Shown here: positions 33,090 to 40,842 of the stretch, piece after piece
Layout of the letters: each line of letters opens with the position of its first letter
Position numbering within the stretch: the first letter of the stretch is position 1
From: Oscillospiraceae bacterium
Lineage (GTDB): Bacteria; Bacillota; Clostridia; Oscillospirales; Oscillospiraceae
Direction of reading: 5' to 3'
Length of the DNA stretch: 40,980 bases
Assembly (NCBI GenBank): GCA_017622995.1
Contig: JAGAQA010000037.1
Span: 1-40,980, forward strand
Notes under the pieces: model-generated
Seen by the model: the letters and a program-made list of their open reading frames with translations, nothing else
Databases searched by the model: none
Told to the model about the DNA's origin: nothing
Program-made: the position numbers and the translations under genes

Positions 33090-34280
33090 TCAGGAAGCAG
33101 TGGACTCCAGGTACTTGTTGTTGGCATCCCACTTGTAGTTGCCGGTGTCAACCAGCTGCTGCAGGTTGGTGTTATCCACGGACCAAGGCACCAGCAGGAA
33201 GGAGGTAACAGGACGAGTGCCGTTCTCATAGCTCTCGGTGTCATAGGCGGCGGTAACGGCGAACTTATCGCACAGGGAAGCGTCGATGGCATCACCGTTC
33301 AGCAGAGCCTGAGCCAGAACCAGGGTAACGCCGGCTTCGTCAGCCACGTTCTTGTAAACGGTCATAGTCTGCTTGCCGTCAACAATGTTCTGCAGGTTGC
33401 CGATGTCGCCGTCCTGGCCGGTAACCATAACGGTGTTGGAGCCGGCGTAGTCGGACTCGATAGCCTGAGAAACACCAGCGGCGGTGGAGTCGTTGGAGCA
33501 CAGAGCGATGTCAAGGACGGTGCCGTCAGAGTAGAAGGAAGCCAGAGTGTTCTGGAAGTTCTCCAGAGCGGTGTCGGTGGACCATGCGGGGGTAGCAACC
33601 TGCTCGAAGGTGTTCTTTCCGGAAGGAATCTTCAGAGTGCCGGCATCCAGGTAGGGCTTCAGGGTGTCATAAGCACCGTTGAAGAAGTAACCGGCGTTGT
33701 TATCGGCGGGGTCACCAGCGGTGAACTCGATGTTGTAGGTCTTGTCACCGGCATTGTCCAGATCCATGTGCTCGATTACGTACTTAGCCTGCAGCACGCC
33801 GACAGTGTAGTTATCGAAGGATACGTAGTAGTCAACGGCGTCGGCCTTGATCATACGGTCGTAAGCGATAACAGGAACGCCCTGATCCTTGGCTTCTGCC
33901 AGGGTCTGGGTCAGAGCCTCGCCGTCGATGGCGGCAACGATCAGCAGGTCAACCTTATCAGCCAGCATATTGGAGATGTCGTTGTTCTGCTTGGTGTTAT
34001 CGTTATCAGAGTAGGTCAGCTCAACAGCGTAACCGGCAGCCTCAAACTGAGCCTTCAGGTATTCACCATCGCGGTTCCAGCGCTCCAGGGACTTGGTGGG
34101 CATTGCGATGCCAACGGTCTTCTGACCGGCATCAGCGGGAGCTTCGGCAGCGGGAGCCTCAGCCGCGGGGGCCTCGGTAGCAGCAGGAGCCTCGGTAGCG
34201 GCAGGTGCAGAATTGCCGCCGCAAGCAGCCATAGAGATGATCATCAGAATGGCAAGAACGGATGCGAGAATCTTTTTCAT
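33090..34280 (-). CDS. chvE: Sugar-binding lipoprotein of the ABC importer (ChvE-like)
   Basis: 396-residue lipoprotein. The signal KKILASVLAILMIISMAACG ends at a lipidated Cys. A low-complexity linker of repeated APAATEAPAAEAP units follows (about residues 25-55), then a periplasmic-binding-protein type 1 fold: VGIAMPTKSLERWNRDGEYL, DLLIVAAIDGEALTQTLAEA, GVPVIAYDRMI, and VLDIALCSNDSTAAG. These resemble ChvE/XylF proteins that bind arabinose, galactose, xylose or related sugars. The ATG at 34280 has GGAGA eleven bases upstream. It heads the operon and is opposite to the AraC gene across a 430-base gap. Confidence 0.9.
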   Translation of the reverse strand: MKKILASVLAILMIISMAACGGNSAPAATEAPAATEAPAAEAPAAEAPADAGQKTVGIAMPTKSLERWNRDGEYLKAQFEAAGYAVELTYSDNDNTKQNNDISNMLADKVDLLIVAAIDGEALTQTLAEAKDQGVPVIAYDRMIKADAVDYYVSFDNYTVGVLQAKYVIEHMDLDNAGDKTYNIEFTAGDPADNNAGYFFNGAYDTLKPYLDAGTLKIPSGKNTFEQVATPAWSTDTALENFQNTLASFYSDGTVLDIALCSNDSTAAGVSQAIESDYAGSNTVMVTGQDGDIGNLQNIVDGKQTMTVYKNVADEAGVTLVLAQALLNGDAIDASLCDKFAVTAAYDTESYENGTRPVTSFLLVPWSVDNTNLQQLVDTGNYKWDANNKYLESTAS

Positions 34281-34333
34281 GATTGCAGTCTCCTTTTCAT
34301 TTTCGCCCGGAGATTTGTCCGGACGTTGCTCTC

Positions 34334-34363
34334 AGTTTACATCCGCTTTTGCGGGATTGTCAA
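34334..34363 (-). promoter_or_regulatory. Promoter of the sugar importer operon, with a dyad
   Basis: On the - strand, TTGACA (34358-34363), 18-base spacer, TAAACT (34334-34339). The spacer holds ATCCCGC-AAAA-GCGGAT, a possible operator. The remaining gap (34364-34650) has TGTACA-like motifs (TTGTACAA, ATGTACAT) but no gene. Confidence 0.6.
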
Positions 34364-34650
34364 TAGCTTCTACAAGAAAAACATACATTTTGTACAAACC
34401 GAACAATTTAATACTGCGCAATATGTACATAATGCTCGATTGCTTGGATTGCCGGTTCCGAACTGTTCTTTGACAATTTTCGGGGCGGAAACACACTCCT
34501 TCCGGGAGCCTTTGTATTTTTGTGGGTACAAAACAGGATGTTTGCAGAATTTTGAGCGTTTCCTCAGCGCATAGGAGCATTGCGCATCTGCTGGGGGAAT
34601 CAACAGGGGTTTGCACCCACGGCTTACGAATGTACGGCGCGCAGCTTTGC

Positions 34651-34679
34651 TTGACACCTCTGCGTGGACAATTTATAAT
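34651..34679 (+). promoter_or_regulatory. Consensus promoter of the AraC regulator gene
   Basis: TTGACA (34651-34656), 17-base spacer, TATAAT (34674-34679), both perfect. The start codon is at 34711. Confidence 0.9.
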
Positions 34680-34710
34680 CAGACCAGAAACACACAGAGG
34701 GGGATCTGTT

Positions 34711-35631
34711 ATGGAAGAGCTGGAAATCATCCGCCGTTGGAATGTCCTGGGTATCCGACTGTTCCTGAATACCGTAGAATACCGAACGGCCCATTTCCAT
34801 TCGGATTGGGAAATGCTTTGGGTTTTAGAGAATCCTTTGCAGATTATTACTCTGCAGCAATCCTTCCGTGTGGAGGTGGGGCAGGTGGTTTTGCTCACAC
34901 CCAATATGCCCCACGAATTCCGGAAGGTGGAGGGAGGCTGTACCTTCCTGTGTGTCCAGGTATCCCGGGAGCTTTTTCCCGGAATCGACAACCTGGTGAT
35001 GGAGGCCCAGATTGTGGATGAATTCATGGATACTGGGGCCATAAAAAAGTGGCTGCTCCGCTGTGCCTTCGCCTATTTCCGCCGGGAGCGGTTCTATGAG
35101 ATGGAGGTGATGGGCCATGTCAGCCGGATTTTTCATGATACGTTTACGGCCATGCCCTCTCACAGCGTATCCATGGATGAGGCCCGCAGCCGGGATAAAC
35201 GGAATGCACGGCTTTTGCGTCTGCAAAAGTATGTGGACGAAAACTATATGCACAAGATTCGGCTGGCGGATTTTGCGAAGGAAGAGGGGTGCACCGTATC
35301 CTTCCTGTCTCATTTTGTCCGGGACTGTCTGAATCAGACCTTTCAGGAATATGTGACCTCGGTCCGCTTCAACAGCGCCTGCCAGCAGATCGCTGCCGGG
35401 AACACAAAAATGCTGGATGTATGCATGGAGTCCGGCTTTTCCGACTACCGGTATTTTACCAAGGCCTTCCGTCAGTACTGCGGCATGACGCCGGAACAGT
35501 TTGCCCACAGCCAAAATGCCCAATTAAGGGAGGACGCTTTGACCCGCCGCAGCATTCATTCCATGGAACGTTTTTACACGGAAGAGCAGAGCCTCCGTTA
35601 CCTTCAAAAACTTTCAGGCCACGAAAACTGA
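34711..35631 (+). CDS. AraC family transcriptional regulator
   Basis: 306-residue regulator. The N terminus is a cupin-like sensor domain (about residues 15-95), with a segment HFHSDWEMLWVLENPLQIIT and VLLTPNMPHEF that are typical of AraC-type sugar-sensing cupins. The C-terminal half is a double helix-turn-helix: IRLADFAKEEGCTVSFLSHF and MLDVCMESGFSDYRYFTKAF, followed by GMTPEQF. It is expressed divergently from the sugar importer and upstream of the kinase/isomerase genes, so it probably controls this sugar regulon. The start at 34711 is supported by AGGGGGAT. Confidence 0.88.
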   Translation: MEELEIIRRWNVLGIRLFLNTVEYRTAHFHSDWEMLWVLENPLQIITLQQSFRVEVGQVVLLTPNMPHEFRKVEGGCTFLCVQVSRELFPGIDNLVMEAQIVDEFMDTGAIKKWLLRCAFAYFRRERFYEMEVMGHVSRIFHDTFTAMPSHSVSMDEARSRDKRNARLLRLQKYVDENYMHKIRLADFAKEEGCTVSFLSHFVRDCLNQTFQEYVTSVRFNSACQQIAAGNTKMLDVCMESGFSDYRYFTKAFRQYCGMTPEQFAHSQNAQLREDALTRRSIHSMERFYTEEQSLRYLQKLSGHEN

Positions 35632-35644
35632 ACGAAATCACAAC

Positions 35645-35671
35645 AAACGCCTCTGGTTTTCAGGGGCGTTT
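35645..35671 (+). terminator. Terminator of the AraC regulator gene
   Basis: Stem AAACGCCTCTG / CAGGGGCGTTT with one wobble and a five-base loop, 13 bases after the stop. The tail is not T-rich. Confidence 0.55.
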
Positions 35672-35867
35672 CATAAAATAAGGACAAAAACATCAGTCCT
35701 TGGCTATCTTATACAATCCGGAGCGCCAGAAACTGACGATTCTACCAAAAATGCGCCAGACAGCAAAATAGTCTAATAAAAAGCCAAGATTAGCAAAGAT
35801 AAATCCGGCCGGATGAAGTATGCTTACACCAAGAGAACTTCAAAATAATCATCTGGAGGGATTTCAA

Positions 35868-37352
35868 ATGGGTTTGTATATCGGCGTTGATCTGGGTACA
35901 TCCGCGGTCAAGCTCCTGCTGATGGACGGTAAGGGCAAGATCCTGAACACAGTCTCCAAGGAGTATCCCCTGGAGTTTCCCCATCCCGGCTGGAGCCAGC
36001 AGGCTCCCGAGGACTGGAAAAAGGCGGTATTCCAGGGTATTCCCGAGCTGCTGACCGGATTTGACGGAAAAGAAGTCAAGGGCATCGGCTGCGGCGGCCA
36101 GATGCACGGTCTGGTTATTCTGGATGGGGAGGACAATGTAATCCGTCCTGCCATTCTGTGGAACGACGGCCGAACCGCAAAACAGGTGGATTTCCTGAAC
36201 AACGAGATTGGCAAAAAGGTCCTGTCCCAGCGGACTGCCAATATCGCCTTTGCCGGGTTTACCGCGCCCAAGGTCCTGTGGGTCCGGGAGGAGGAGCCGG
36301 AGAACTTTCGGCGCATCGCCAAGCTGATGCTGCCCAAGGATTACATCAATTACATTCTCACCGGCGTGCACAGCTGTGATTATTCCGATGCCTCCGGTAT
36401 GCTGCTGCTGGATGTGGAGCACAAGTGCTGGTCCAAGGAAATGCTGGATCTGTGCGGCCTGACCGAAAGCCAGATGCCCAGGCTCTTTGAGAGCTATGAG
36501 AAAATCGGCTGCGTCAAGAGTGAAATCGCCGCTCAGCTGGGCCTGCCGGAGAGCGTGGTGGTTGCCGCCGGCGCAGGCGACAATGCGGCCGCTGCCGTGG
36601 GTACCGGTGTGGTTGGCAACGGCGGCTGCAACATCAGCCTGGGCACCTCCGGCACGGTGTTTATTTCCTCCGACAAGTTCGGCGTGGACAGCACCAACGG
36701 CCTCCATGCCTTCGCCCATGCCGACGGCGGCTATCATCTGATGGGCTGTATGCTCTCTGCCGCCAGCTGCAACAAGTGGCTGATGGATGAGATCTACAAG
36801 ACCTCCGACTACGCCGGGGAGCAGGTGCCTATTACCGGGGACAAGCTGGGTAAGAACCATGTTTACTTCCTGCCCTATCTGATGGGGGAACGGAGCCCCA
36901 TCAACGATACCAATGCCCGCGCTGCTTTCATTGGCATGACCATGGATACCACCCGGGCGGATCTGACCCAGGCGGTTCTGGAGGGCGTGGCCTTTGCCAT
37001 CCGTGACAGCGTGGAGGTTGCCAGGAGCCTTGGCATTGAAGTGACCTCTTCCATGATCTGCGGCGGCGGCGCCAAGAGCCCCCTGTGGAAGAGAATCATG
37101 GCAAATGTTCTGAATATTCCCCTCAACAGCCCGGCTTCCGAGCAGGGCCCCGGCATGGGCGGTGCCATGCTGGCAATGGTTGCCTGCGGCGAGTACGCAA
37201 CGGTAGCGGATGCCTGCAAGGAAATGGTTTCCATTGCGTCCACGGTAGAGCCCGAACCCGAGCTTGCCGCGCTGTATGAGAAACGCTATCAGCAGTTCCG
37301 TCAGATTTATCCTGCCTGCAAGAACCTGTTTGCAGAGCTTGTTAAGGAGTGA
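35868..37352 (+). CDS. xylB: FGGY carbohydrate kinase (xylulokinase-like)
   Basis: 494-residue FGGY family kinase. The N-terminal phosphate loop GVDLGTSAVKLLLMDGKGK is at residues 5-23; CGGQMHGLVILDGED is the sugar-contact region; WNDGRTA, LPKDYINYILTG, GAGDNAAAAVGTG and the C-terminal GGGAKSPLWKRIMA complete the fold. It phosphorylates a ketose, D-xylulose by family resemblance, though the neighbouring isomerase family leaves L-ribulose or D-ribulose open. The start at 35868 follows GGAGGG by seven to eight bases; an upstream in-frame ATG (35820) lacks this. Downstream gene begins four bases after its stop. Confidence 0.9.
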   Translation: MGLYIGVDLGTSAVKLLLMDGKGKILNTVSKEYPLEFPHPGWSQQAPEDWKKAVFQGIPELLTGFDGKEVKGIGCGGQMHGLVILDGEDNVIRPAILWNDGRTAKQVDFLNNEIGKKVLSQRTANIAFAGFTAPKVLWVREEEPENFRRIAKLMLPKDYINYILTGVHSCDYSDASGMLLLDVEHKCWSKEMLDLCGLTESQMPRLFESYEKIGCVKSEIAAQLGLPESVVVAAGAGDNAAAAVGTGVVGNGGCNISLGTSGTVFISSDKFGVDSTNGLHAFAHADGGYHLMGCMLSAASCNKWLMDEIYKTSDYAGEQVPITGDKLGKNHVYFLPYLMGERSPINDTNARAAFIGMTMDTTRADLTQAVLEGVAFAIRDSVEVARSLGIEVTSSMICGGGAKSPLWKRIMANVLNIPLNSPASEQGPGMGGAMLAMVACGEYATVADACKEMVSIASTVEPEPELAALYEKRYQQFRQIYPACKNLFAELVKE

Positions 37353-37356
37353 TACC

Positions 37357-37995
37357 ATGAAAATCTATTCCGTATTTGATCCTGAGTTCCATGCCTACGG
37401 CCAGATCGTAGACGGTATGGAGGACACCATCGCCGCTTTGCTGGAGGCCCTGGCAAAGACCCCCCAGGGTGAGGCAGTTGCCTATGTCCCCGAGGAGCCC
37501 CTGCTCCAGAACCTGCCCGAGATGCAGGTGATTGCCGATCACTGCTACGGCGGCATGCCCGTACAGCTGGGCTGGTGCAACGGCCACAATACCAAGCTGA
37601 ACTGCCTGGAGTACCACCGGGATTCCGAGTTCAACCTGGGCACGGAAAACTTTATCCTGTTGCTGGCCAAGCAGTCCGATATTGTGGACGGGGTGCTGGA
37701 TACCGCGAAGGTCAAGGCCTTCTGGGCTCCTGCCGGCACTTTGGTAGAGGTATACGCCACCACCCTGCATTACGCGCCCTGCCACATGGATGCGGCCAAG
37801 GGCTTCCGCGTTATGGTGGCGCTGCCCAAGCTGACCAATACCGATAAGCCCGATATTGCCCCGAAGACCAGCGAGGATCAGCTGTTGTGGGCAAGAAACA
37901 AGTGGCTCCTGGCCCATGCCGAGTCCAGCGAGGCCAGGCAGGGTGCTGCCGTCCGTCTGGAAGGCGTCAACCTGGACATCGCGGATTCCATCTGA
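37357..37995 (+). CDS. DUF4867 family protein
   Basis: 212-residue cytoplasmic protein that I assign to DUF4867 by its pattern, with cupin-like strands. Conserved-looking parts are LGWCNGHNTKLNCLEYHRDS, ENFILLLAKQSDI, and APAGTLVEVYATTLHYAPCH, whose His and Glu residues could bind a metal. Such proteins sit next to sugar isomerases and kinases, so a role as a sugar isomerase, epimerase or mutarotase is possible but unproven. AAGGAG lies before the ATG at 37357, four bases after xylB. The next gene, an isomerase, follows after 70 bases with a small hairpin in between. Confidence 0.72.
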   Translation: MKIYSVFDPEFHAYGQIVDGMEDTIAALLEALAKTPQGEAVAYVPEEPLLQNLPEMQVIADHCYGGMPVQLGWCNGHNTKLNCLEYHRDSEFNLGTENFILLLAKQSDIVDGVLDTAKVKAFWAPAGTLVEVYATTLHYAPCHMDAAKGFRVMVALPKLTNTDKPDIAPKTSEDQLLWARNKWLLAHAESSEARQGAAVRLEGVNLDIADSI

Positions 37996-38007
37996 TTCCA
38001 TAAAGTA

Positions 38008-38029
38008 CGGGCCCTTCCTTATGGGCCCG
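38008..38029 (+). terminator. Short hairpin before the isomerase gene
   Basis: Perfect seven-base stem CGGGCCC / GGGCCCG with an eight-base loop. No proper T-run follows. It may act as a processing or attenuation point between DUF4867 and the isomerase. Confidence 0.35.
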
Positions 38030-38065
38030 ATACAATAAATTCTATTATAAAAGGAGAAATGCATC

Positions 38066-39535
38066 ATGAATATTCCTGAGGTTAAGCTTGGCATTATTGC
38101 CGTATCCCGTGACTGCTTCCCCATTGCGCTGTCCACCCAGCGCCGTCAGAACATCGTGAAGGCTTTCGGCGAAGGCCTGTACGAGTGCCCCATCACCGTT
38201 GAGAACGAGGCGGACGTAACCAAGGCTCTGGCGGATGTCCGTGAGCACGGCGTCAATGCTCTGGTGGTTTTCCTGGGCAACTTCGGTCCCGAAACCCCCG
38301 AGACCCTGCTGGTCAAGAAGTTCCATGGTCCCGCAATGTGCATCGCTGCAGCGGAAGGCGACGGCGACATGATCAATGGCCGCGGCGACGCTTACTGCGG
38401 CATGCTGAACTGCTCCTACAACCTGGGCATGCGTCATCTGAAGGCTTACATCCCCGAGTATCCTGTGGGTACTGCCGAGGATTGTGCCAAGATGATCAAG
38501 GAGTTCGTTCCCATTGCCCGGGCCATCATCGGCGTGAAGAACCTGAAGATCATCACCTTCGGTCCCCGTCCCCAGGACTTCTTTGCCTGCAATGCGCCCA
38601 TCAAGGGTCTGTATGAGCTGGGCGTTGAGGTTGAAGAGAACTCCGAGCTGGATCTGCTGGTTTCCTACAAGGCTCACGCAGGCGACAAGCGCATCGCGGA
38701 AGTGGTTGCCGATATGCAGAAGGAAATGAACGGCTCCATCTACCCCGATATGCTGGAGCGTATGGCTCAGTTCGAGCTGACTCTGCTTGACTGGGCAGAC
38801 GGCCACAAGGGCGACCGCAAGTATGTTGCCTTCGCTGACAAGTGCTGGCCCGCATTCCCCGAGCAGTTCGGCTTTGAGCCCTGCTATGTGAACTCCCGTC
38901 TGGCTTCCCGGGGCATTCCCGTTGCCTGCGAGGTGGACATCTACGGTGCTCTGAGCGAGTACATCGGCGCCTGCATCACCGGCGACGCTGTGACCCTGCT
39001 GGACATCAACAACTCCGTGCCGCAGTACATCTATGACGAAGACATCGCCGGCAAGTTCGATTACAAGCTGACCGATACCTTCATGGGCTTCCACTGCGGC
39101 AACACTCCCAGCTGCAAGATGTGCGGCGGCTGCGGCGTCAAGTATCAGCTGATCCAGCACCGTCTGTTGGAGCCCGCCGGCAGCGAGCCCGATTTCACCC
39201 GCGGCACGCTGGAAGGCGACATCGCCGCTTCCGACATCACCTTCTACCGTCTGCAGTGTGACAGCGAAGGCAACCTCCGCTCCTACATCGCGGAAGGTGA
39301 GGTCCTGCCCGTTGCGACCCGCTCCTTCGGCGGCATCGGCATCTTCGCCATCAATGAGATGGGCCGCTTCTACCGTCATGTCCTGATCCAGAAGCGTTAT
39401 CCCCATCATGGCGCCGTGGCATTTGCCCACTGCGGCAAGGCCCTGTTCGAAGTGCTGAAGTACTTCGGCGTTTCCGACATTGCCTACAATCAGCCCAAGA
39501 GCCTGCCCTACGCAACCGAAAACCCCTGGGGCTAA
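38066..39535 (+). CDS. L-fucose/L-arabinose isomerase family protein
   Basis: 489-residue protein of the FucI/AraA superfamily, which isomerise aldoses to ketoses with a divalent metal. The N-terminal domain begins KLGIIAVSRDCFPIALST; the mid region includes FGPRPQDFFACNAPIKGLYE and KCWPAFPEQFG; the C-terminal domain has TFMGFHCGNTPSCKMCGGCG and HHGAVAFAHCGKAL. It is shorter than classical FucI, and the metal-binding residues cannot be fixed by eye, so the substrate is unclear. AAGGAG precedes the ATG at 38066. It is the last gene of the kinase-DUF4867-isomerase operon, closed by a strong terminator. Confidence 0.85.
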   Translation: MNIPEVKLGIIAVSRDCFPIALSTQRRQNIVKAFGEGLYECPITVENEADVTKALADVREHGVNALVVFLGNFGPETPETLLVKKFHGPAMCIAAAEGDGDMINGRGDAYCGMLNCSYNLGMRHLKAYIPEYPVGTAEDCAKMIKEFVPIARAIIGVKNLKIITFGPRPQDFFACNAPIKGLYELGVEVEENSELDLLVSYKAHAGDKRIAEVVADMQKEMNGSIYPDMLERMAQFELTLLDWADGHKGDRKYVAFADKCWPAFPEQFGFEPCYVNSRLASRGIPVACEVDIYGALSEYIGACITGDAVTLLDINNSVPQYIYDEDIAGKFDYKLTDTFMGFHCGNTPSCKMCGGCGVKYQLIQHRLLEPAGSEPDFTRGTLEGDIAASDITFYRLQCDSEGNLRSYIAEGEVLPVATRSFGGIGIFAINEMGRFYRHVLIQKRYPHHGAVAFAHCGKALFEVLKYFGVSDIAYNQPKSLPYATENPWG

Positions 39536-39560
39536 GTAACACGGAATCAATGTGCCTCTT

Positions 39561-39594
39561 CCCACCTGTCCCTTCGGGGACAGGTGGGATTTTT
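39561..39594 (+). terminator. Terminator of the sugar catabolic operon
   Basis: Perfect twelve-base stem CCCACCTGTCCC / GGGACAGGTGGG with a TTCG loop, followed by ATTTTTTG. Confidence 0.93.
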
Positions 39595-39661
39595 TGTGTG
39601 GAAAAATGCCGGCATATACGATATAATGGTAGCTACTACGGAATCAAGGAGGATCTGTCCT

Positions 39662-40411
39662 ATGTCAAAGCCCTTATTTGAAGTCTGTGTGGATTCCTAT
39701 GCTTCCTGTCTGGCGGCAAAGGAAGGCGGCGGTGACCGCCTGGAGCTGTGCGCCAATCTGGTCATCGGCGGCACCACCCCTTCGGAGTGTCTGTTTGCAC
39801 AGGTAAGGGAGCTGGGGGTTCCTGCCAATATTTTGATTCGCCCCCGGTTTGGTGATTTCCTGTATTCTCAACAGGAATTCGAACAGATGGCAGGCGAGAT
39901 TGCCCGATTCCGGGATCTGGGCGCCAATGGTGTGGTCATCGGGGCCCTTACCCGGGATGGAGATTTGGATACGGCCCATTTAACCCAGCTTATGAAAGCC
40001 GCGGGCAATATGGAAGTGACCCTGCACCGTGCCTTTGACATGGCCCGGGACCTGAAAACGGCTCTGGAGCAGGCAATTGACCTGGGGTTCACCACAATCC
40101 TGACCTCCGGCGGCAAGGCAAGTGCGCCAAAGGGCAGCGGGGTTCTGGCGGAGCTGAATGACCAGGCAGCCGGACGGATCCGTTTGATGGCCGGGGCCGG
40201 AGTGAATGTGGGAAATATCCCCGCGCTGTATGCGCAGACCGGCATTACCGCCTATCATGGCTCCTGCCGCACCGGTTCCGTTCCCAGTGCCATGGTCTAC
40301 CGCAATCCGGAGGTGAATATGGGCCTGCCCGGTTTTTCGGAGTACGAGATCATGCGCACCGACCCGAAGGAAGTTGCCCGGTGCGTCCGGGTTGTCCACA
40401 ACCTGAAATAA
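39662..40411 (+). CDS. cutC: CutC family protein
   Basis: 249-residue TIM-barrel protein of the CutC family, historically tied to copper homeostasis but of uncertain function. Conserved pieces are FEVCVDSYASCLAAKEGGGD, RLELCANLVIGGTTPS, ILIRPRFGDFLYS, VTLHRAFDMARD and TILTSGGKASAPKGSG. It is of normal family length. The start at 39662 has AAGGAGGATCTG upstream, and TATAAT at 39622-39627 suggests a promoter with a weak -35. A palindromic terminator follows. It precedes csoR. Confidence 0.88.
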   Translation: MSKPLFEVCVDSYASCLAAKEGGGDRLELCANLVIGGTTPSECLFAQVRELGVPANILIRPRFGDFLYSQQEFEQMAGEIARFRDLGANGVVIGALTRDGDLDTAHLTQLMKAAGNMEVTLHRAFDMARDLKTALEQAIDLGFTTILTSGGKASAPKGSGVLAELNDQAAGRIRLMAGAGVNVGNIPALYAQTGITAYHGSCRTGSVPSAMVYRNPEVNMGLPGFSEYEIMRTDPKEVARCVRVVHNLK

Positions 40412-40416
40412 TTCTG

Positions 40417-40444
40417 ACTGCACCTCCCGGGAGGTGCAGTTTTG
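40417..40444 (+). terminator. Palindromic terminator of cutC
   Basis: Perfect 24-base palindrome with arms ACTGCACCTCCC and GGGAGGTGCAGT, followed by TTTTG. The loop is formed by opening the central CCCGGG. Confidence 0.75.
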
Positions 40445-40448
40445 ATCC

Positions 40449-40477
40449 TTGACAGATACCCCTTGGGGGTATATAAT
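40449..40477 (+). promoter_or_regulatory. Consensus promoter of csoR
   Basis: TTGACA (40449-40454), 17-base spacer, TATAAT (40472-40477), both perfect. The spacer is filled by the first operator and the second lies just downstream. Confidence 0.9.
40456..40472. promoter_or_regulatory. CsoR-type operator 1 (inside the promoter spacer)
   Basis: ATACCCCTTGGGGGTAT, a dyad of the TACCCC/GGGGTA kind used by CsoR repressors. Occupancy would block RNA polymerase at the -35/-10 spacer. Confidence 0.85.
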
Positions 40478-40482
40478 ATGGA

Positions 40483-40497
40483 TACCCCCAGGGGGTA
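40483..40497. promoter_or_regulatory. CsoR-type operator 2 (downstream of the -10)
   Basis: TACCCCCAGGGGGTA, a perfect dyad around a central A, five bases after the -10 element. Two sites around one promoter suggest cooperative autoregulation. Confidence 0.85.
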
Positions 40498-40516
40498 ATG
40501 AAAGGAAGTGTGTGAA

Positions 40517-40819
40517 ATGGAAAACAGCTGCTGCGGCCTGTCAAAAACCACGACAAGGGATCCGGAAGAGAAAAAGAAGCTCTTGAACCGTCTGAAACGG
40601 ATCGAGGGCCAGGTTCGCGGGCTTCAGGCCATGCTCCAGCGGGACGCTTATTGCTATGATATTCTCACCCAATCCTCCGCGGTGAATGCCGCCGTCAACG
40701 CGTTCAATAAGGAGATCCTTGCCCACCATATTGAGGGCTGCGTGGCCCGGGATATTCGGGAGGGGAAGGACGAGGTGATTGAGGAATTGGTAACCATTTT
40801 GCAAAAACTGATGAAATAA
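40517..40819 (+). CDS. csoR: Copper-sensing repressor of the CsoR/FrmR family
   Basis: 100-residue all-helical repressor that releases DNA when it binds Cu(I). The metal ligands are visible: Cys in DAYCYDIL (about residue 46) and the His-x3-Cys pair in HHIEGCV, giving the Cys-His-Cys set of CsoR. The N-terminal RLKRIEGQVRGLQAML helix is the family hallmark. The N terminus has an extra CC pair (MENSCCG). The start at 40517 is set by AAAGGAAG eight bases away; the GTG at 40508 is too close. Its own promoter carries two operators. A copper exporter would be expected downstream but has not appeared by the end of the window. Confidence 0.92.
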   Translation: MENSCCGLSKTTTRDPEEKKKLLNRLKRIEGQVRGLQAMLQRDAYCYDILTQSSAVNAAVNAFNKEILAHHIEGCVARDIREGKDEVIEELVTILQKLMK

Positions 40820-40842
40820 TCCAATTTGATCGGGAAAACTAG

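Noticed and set aside
31983-34574. Very long open frame (863 codons) opposite the sugar importer genes
   Set aside because: It is an antisense shadow produced by the codon use of mmsA and chvE. It has no family pattern, while the - strand frames have full ABC and binding-protein motifs.
35790-37358. 522-codon open frame opposite xylB
   Set aside because: Antisense shadow with no recognisable domain. The + strand encodes a complete FGGY kinase.
38045-39565. 506-codon open frame opposite the isomerase gene
   Set aside because: Antisense shadow. The + strand frame has a ribosome site, family motifs and a terminator.
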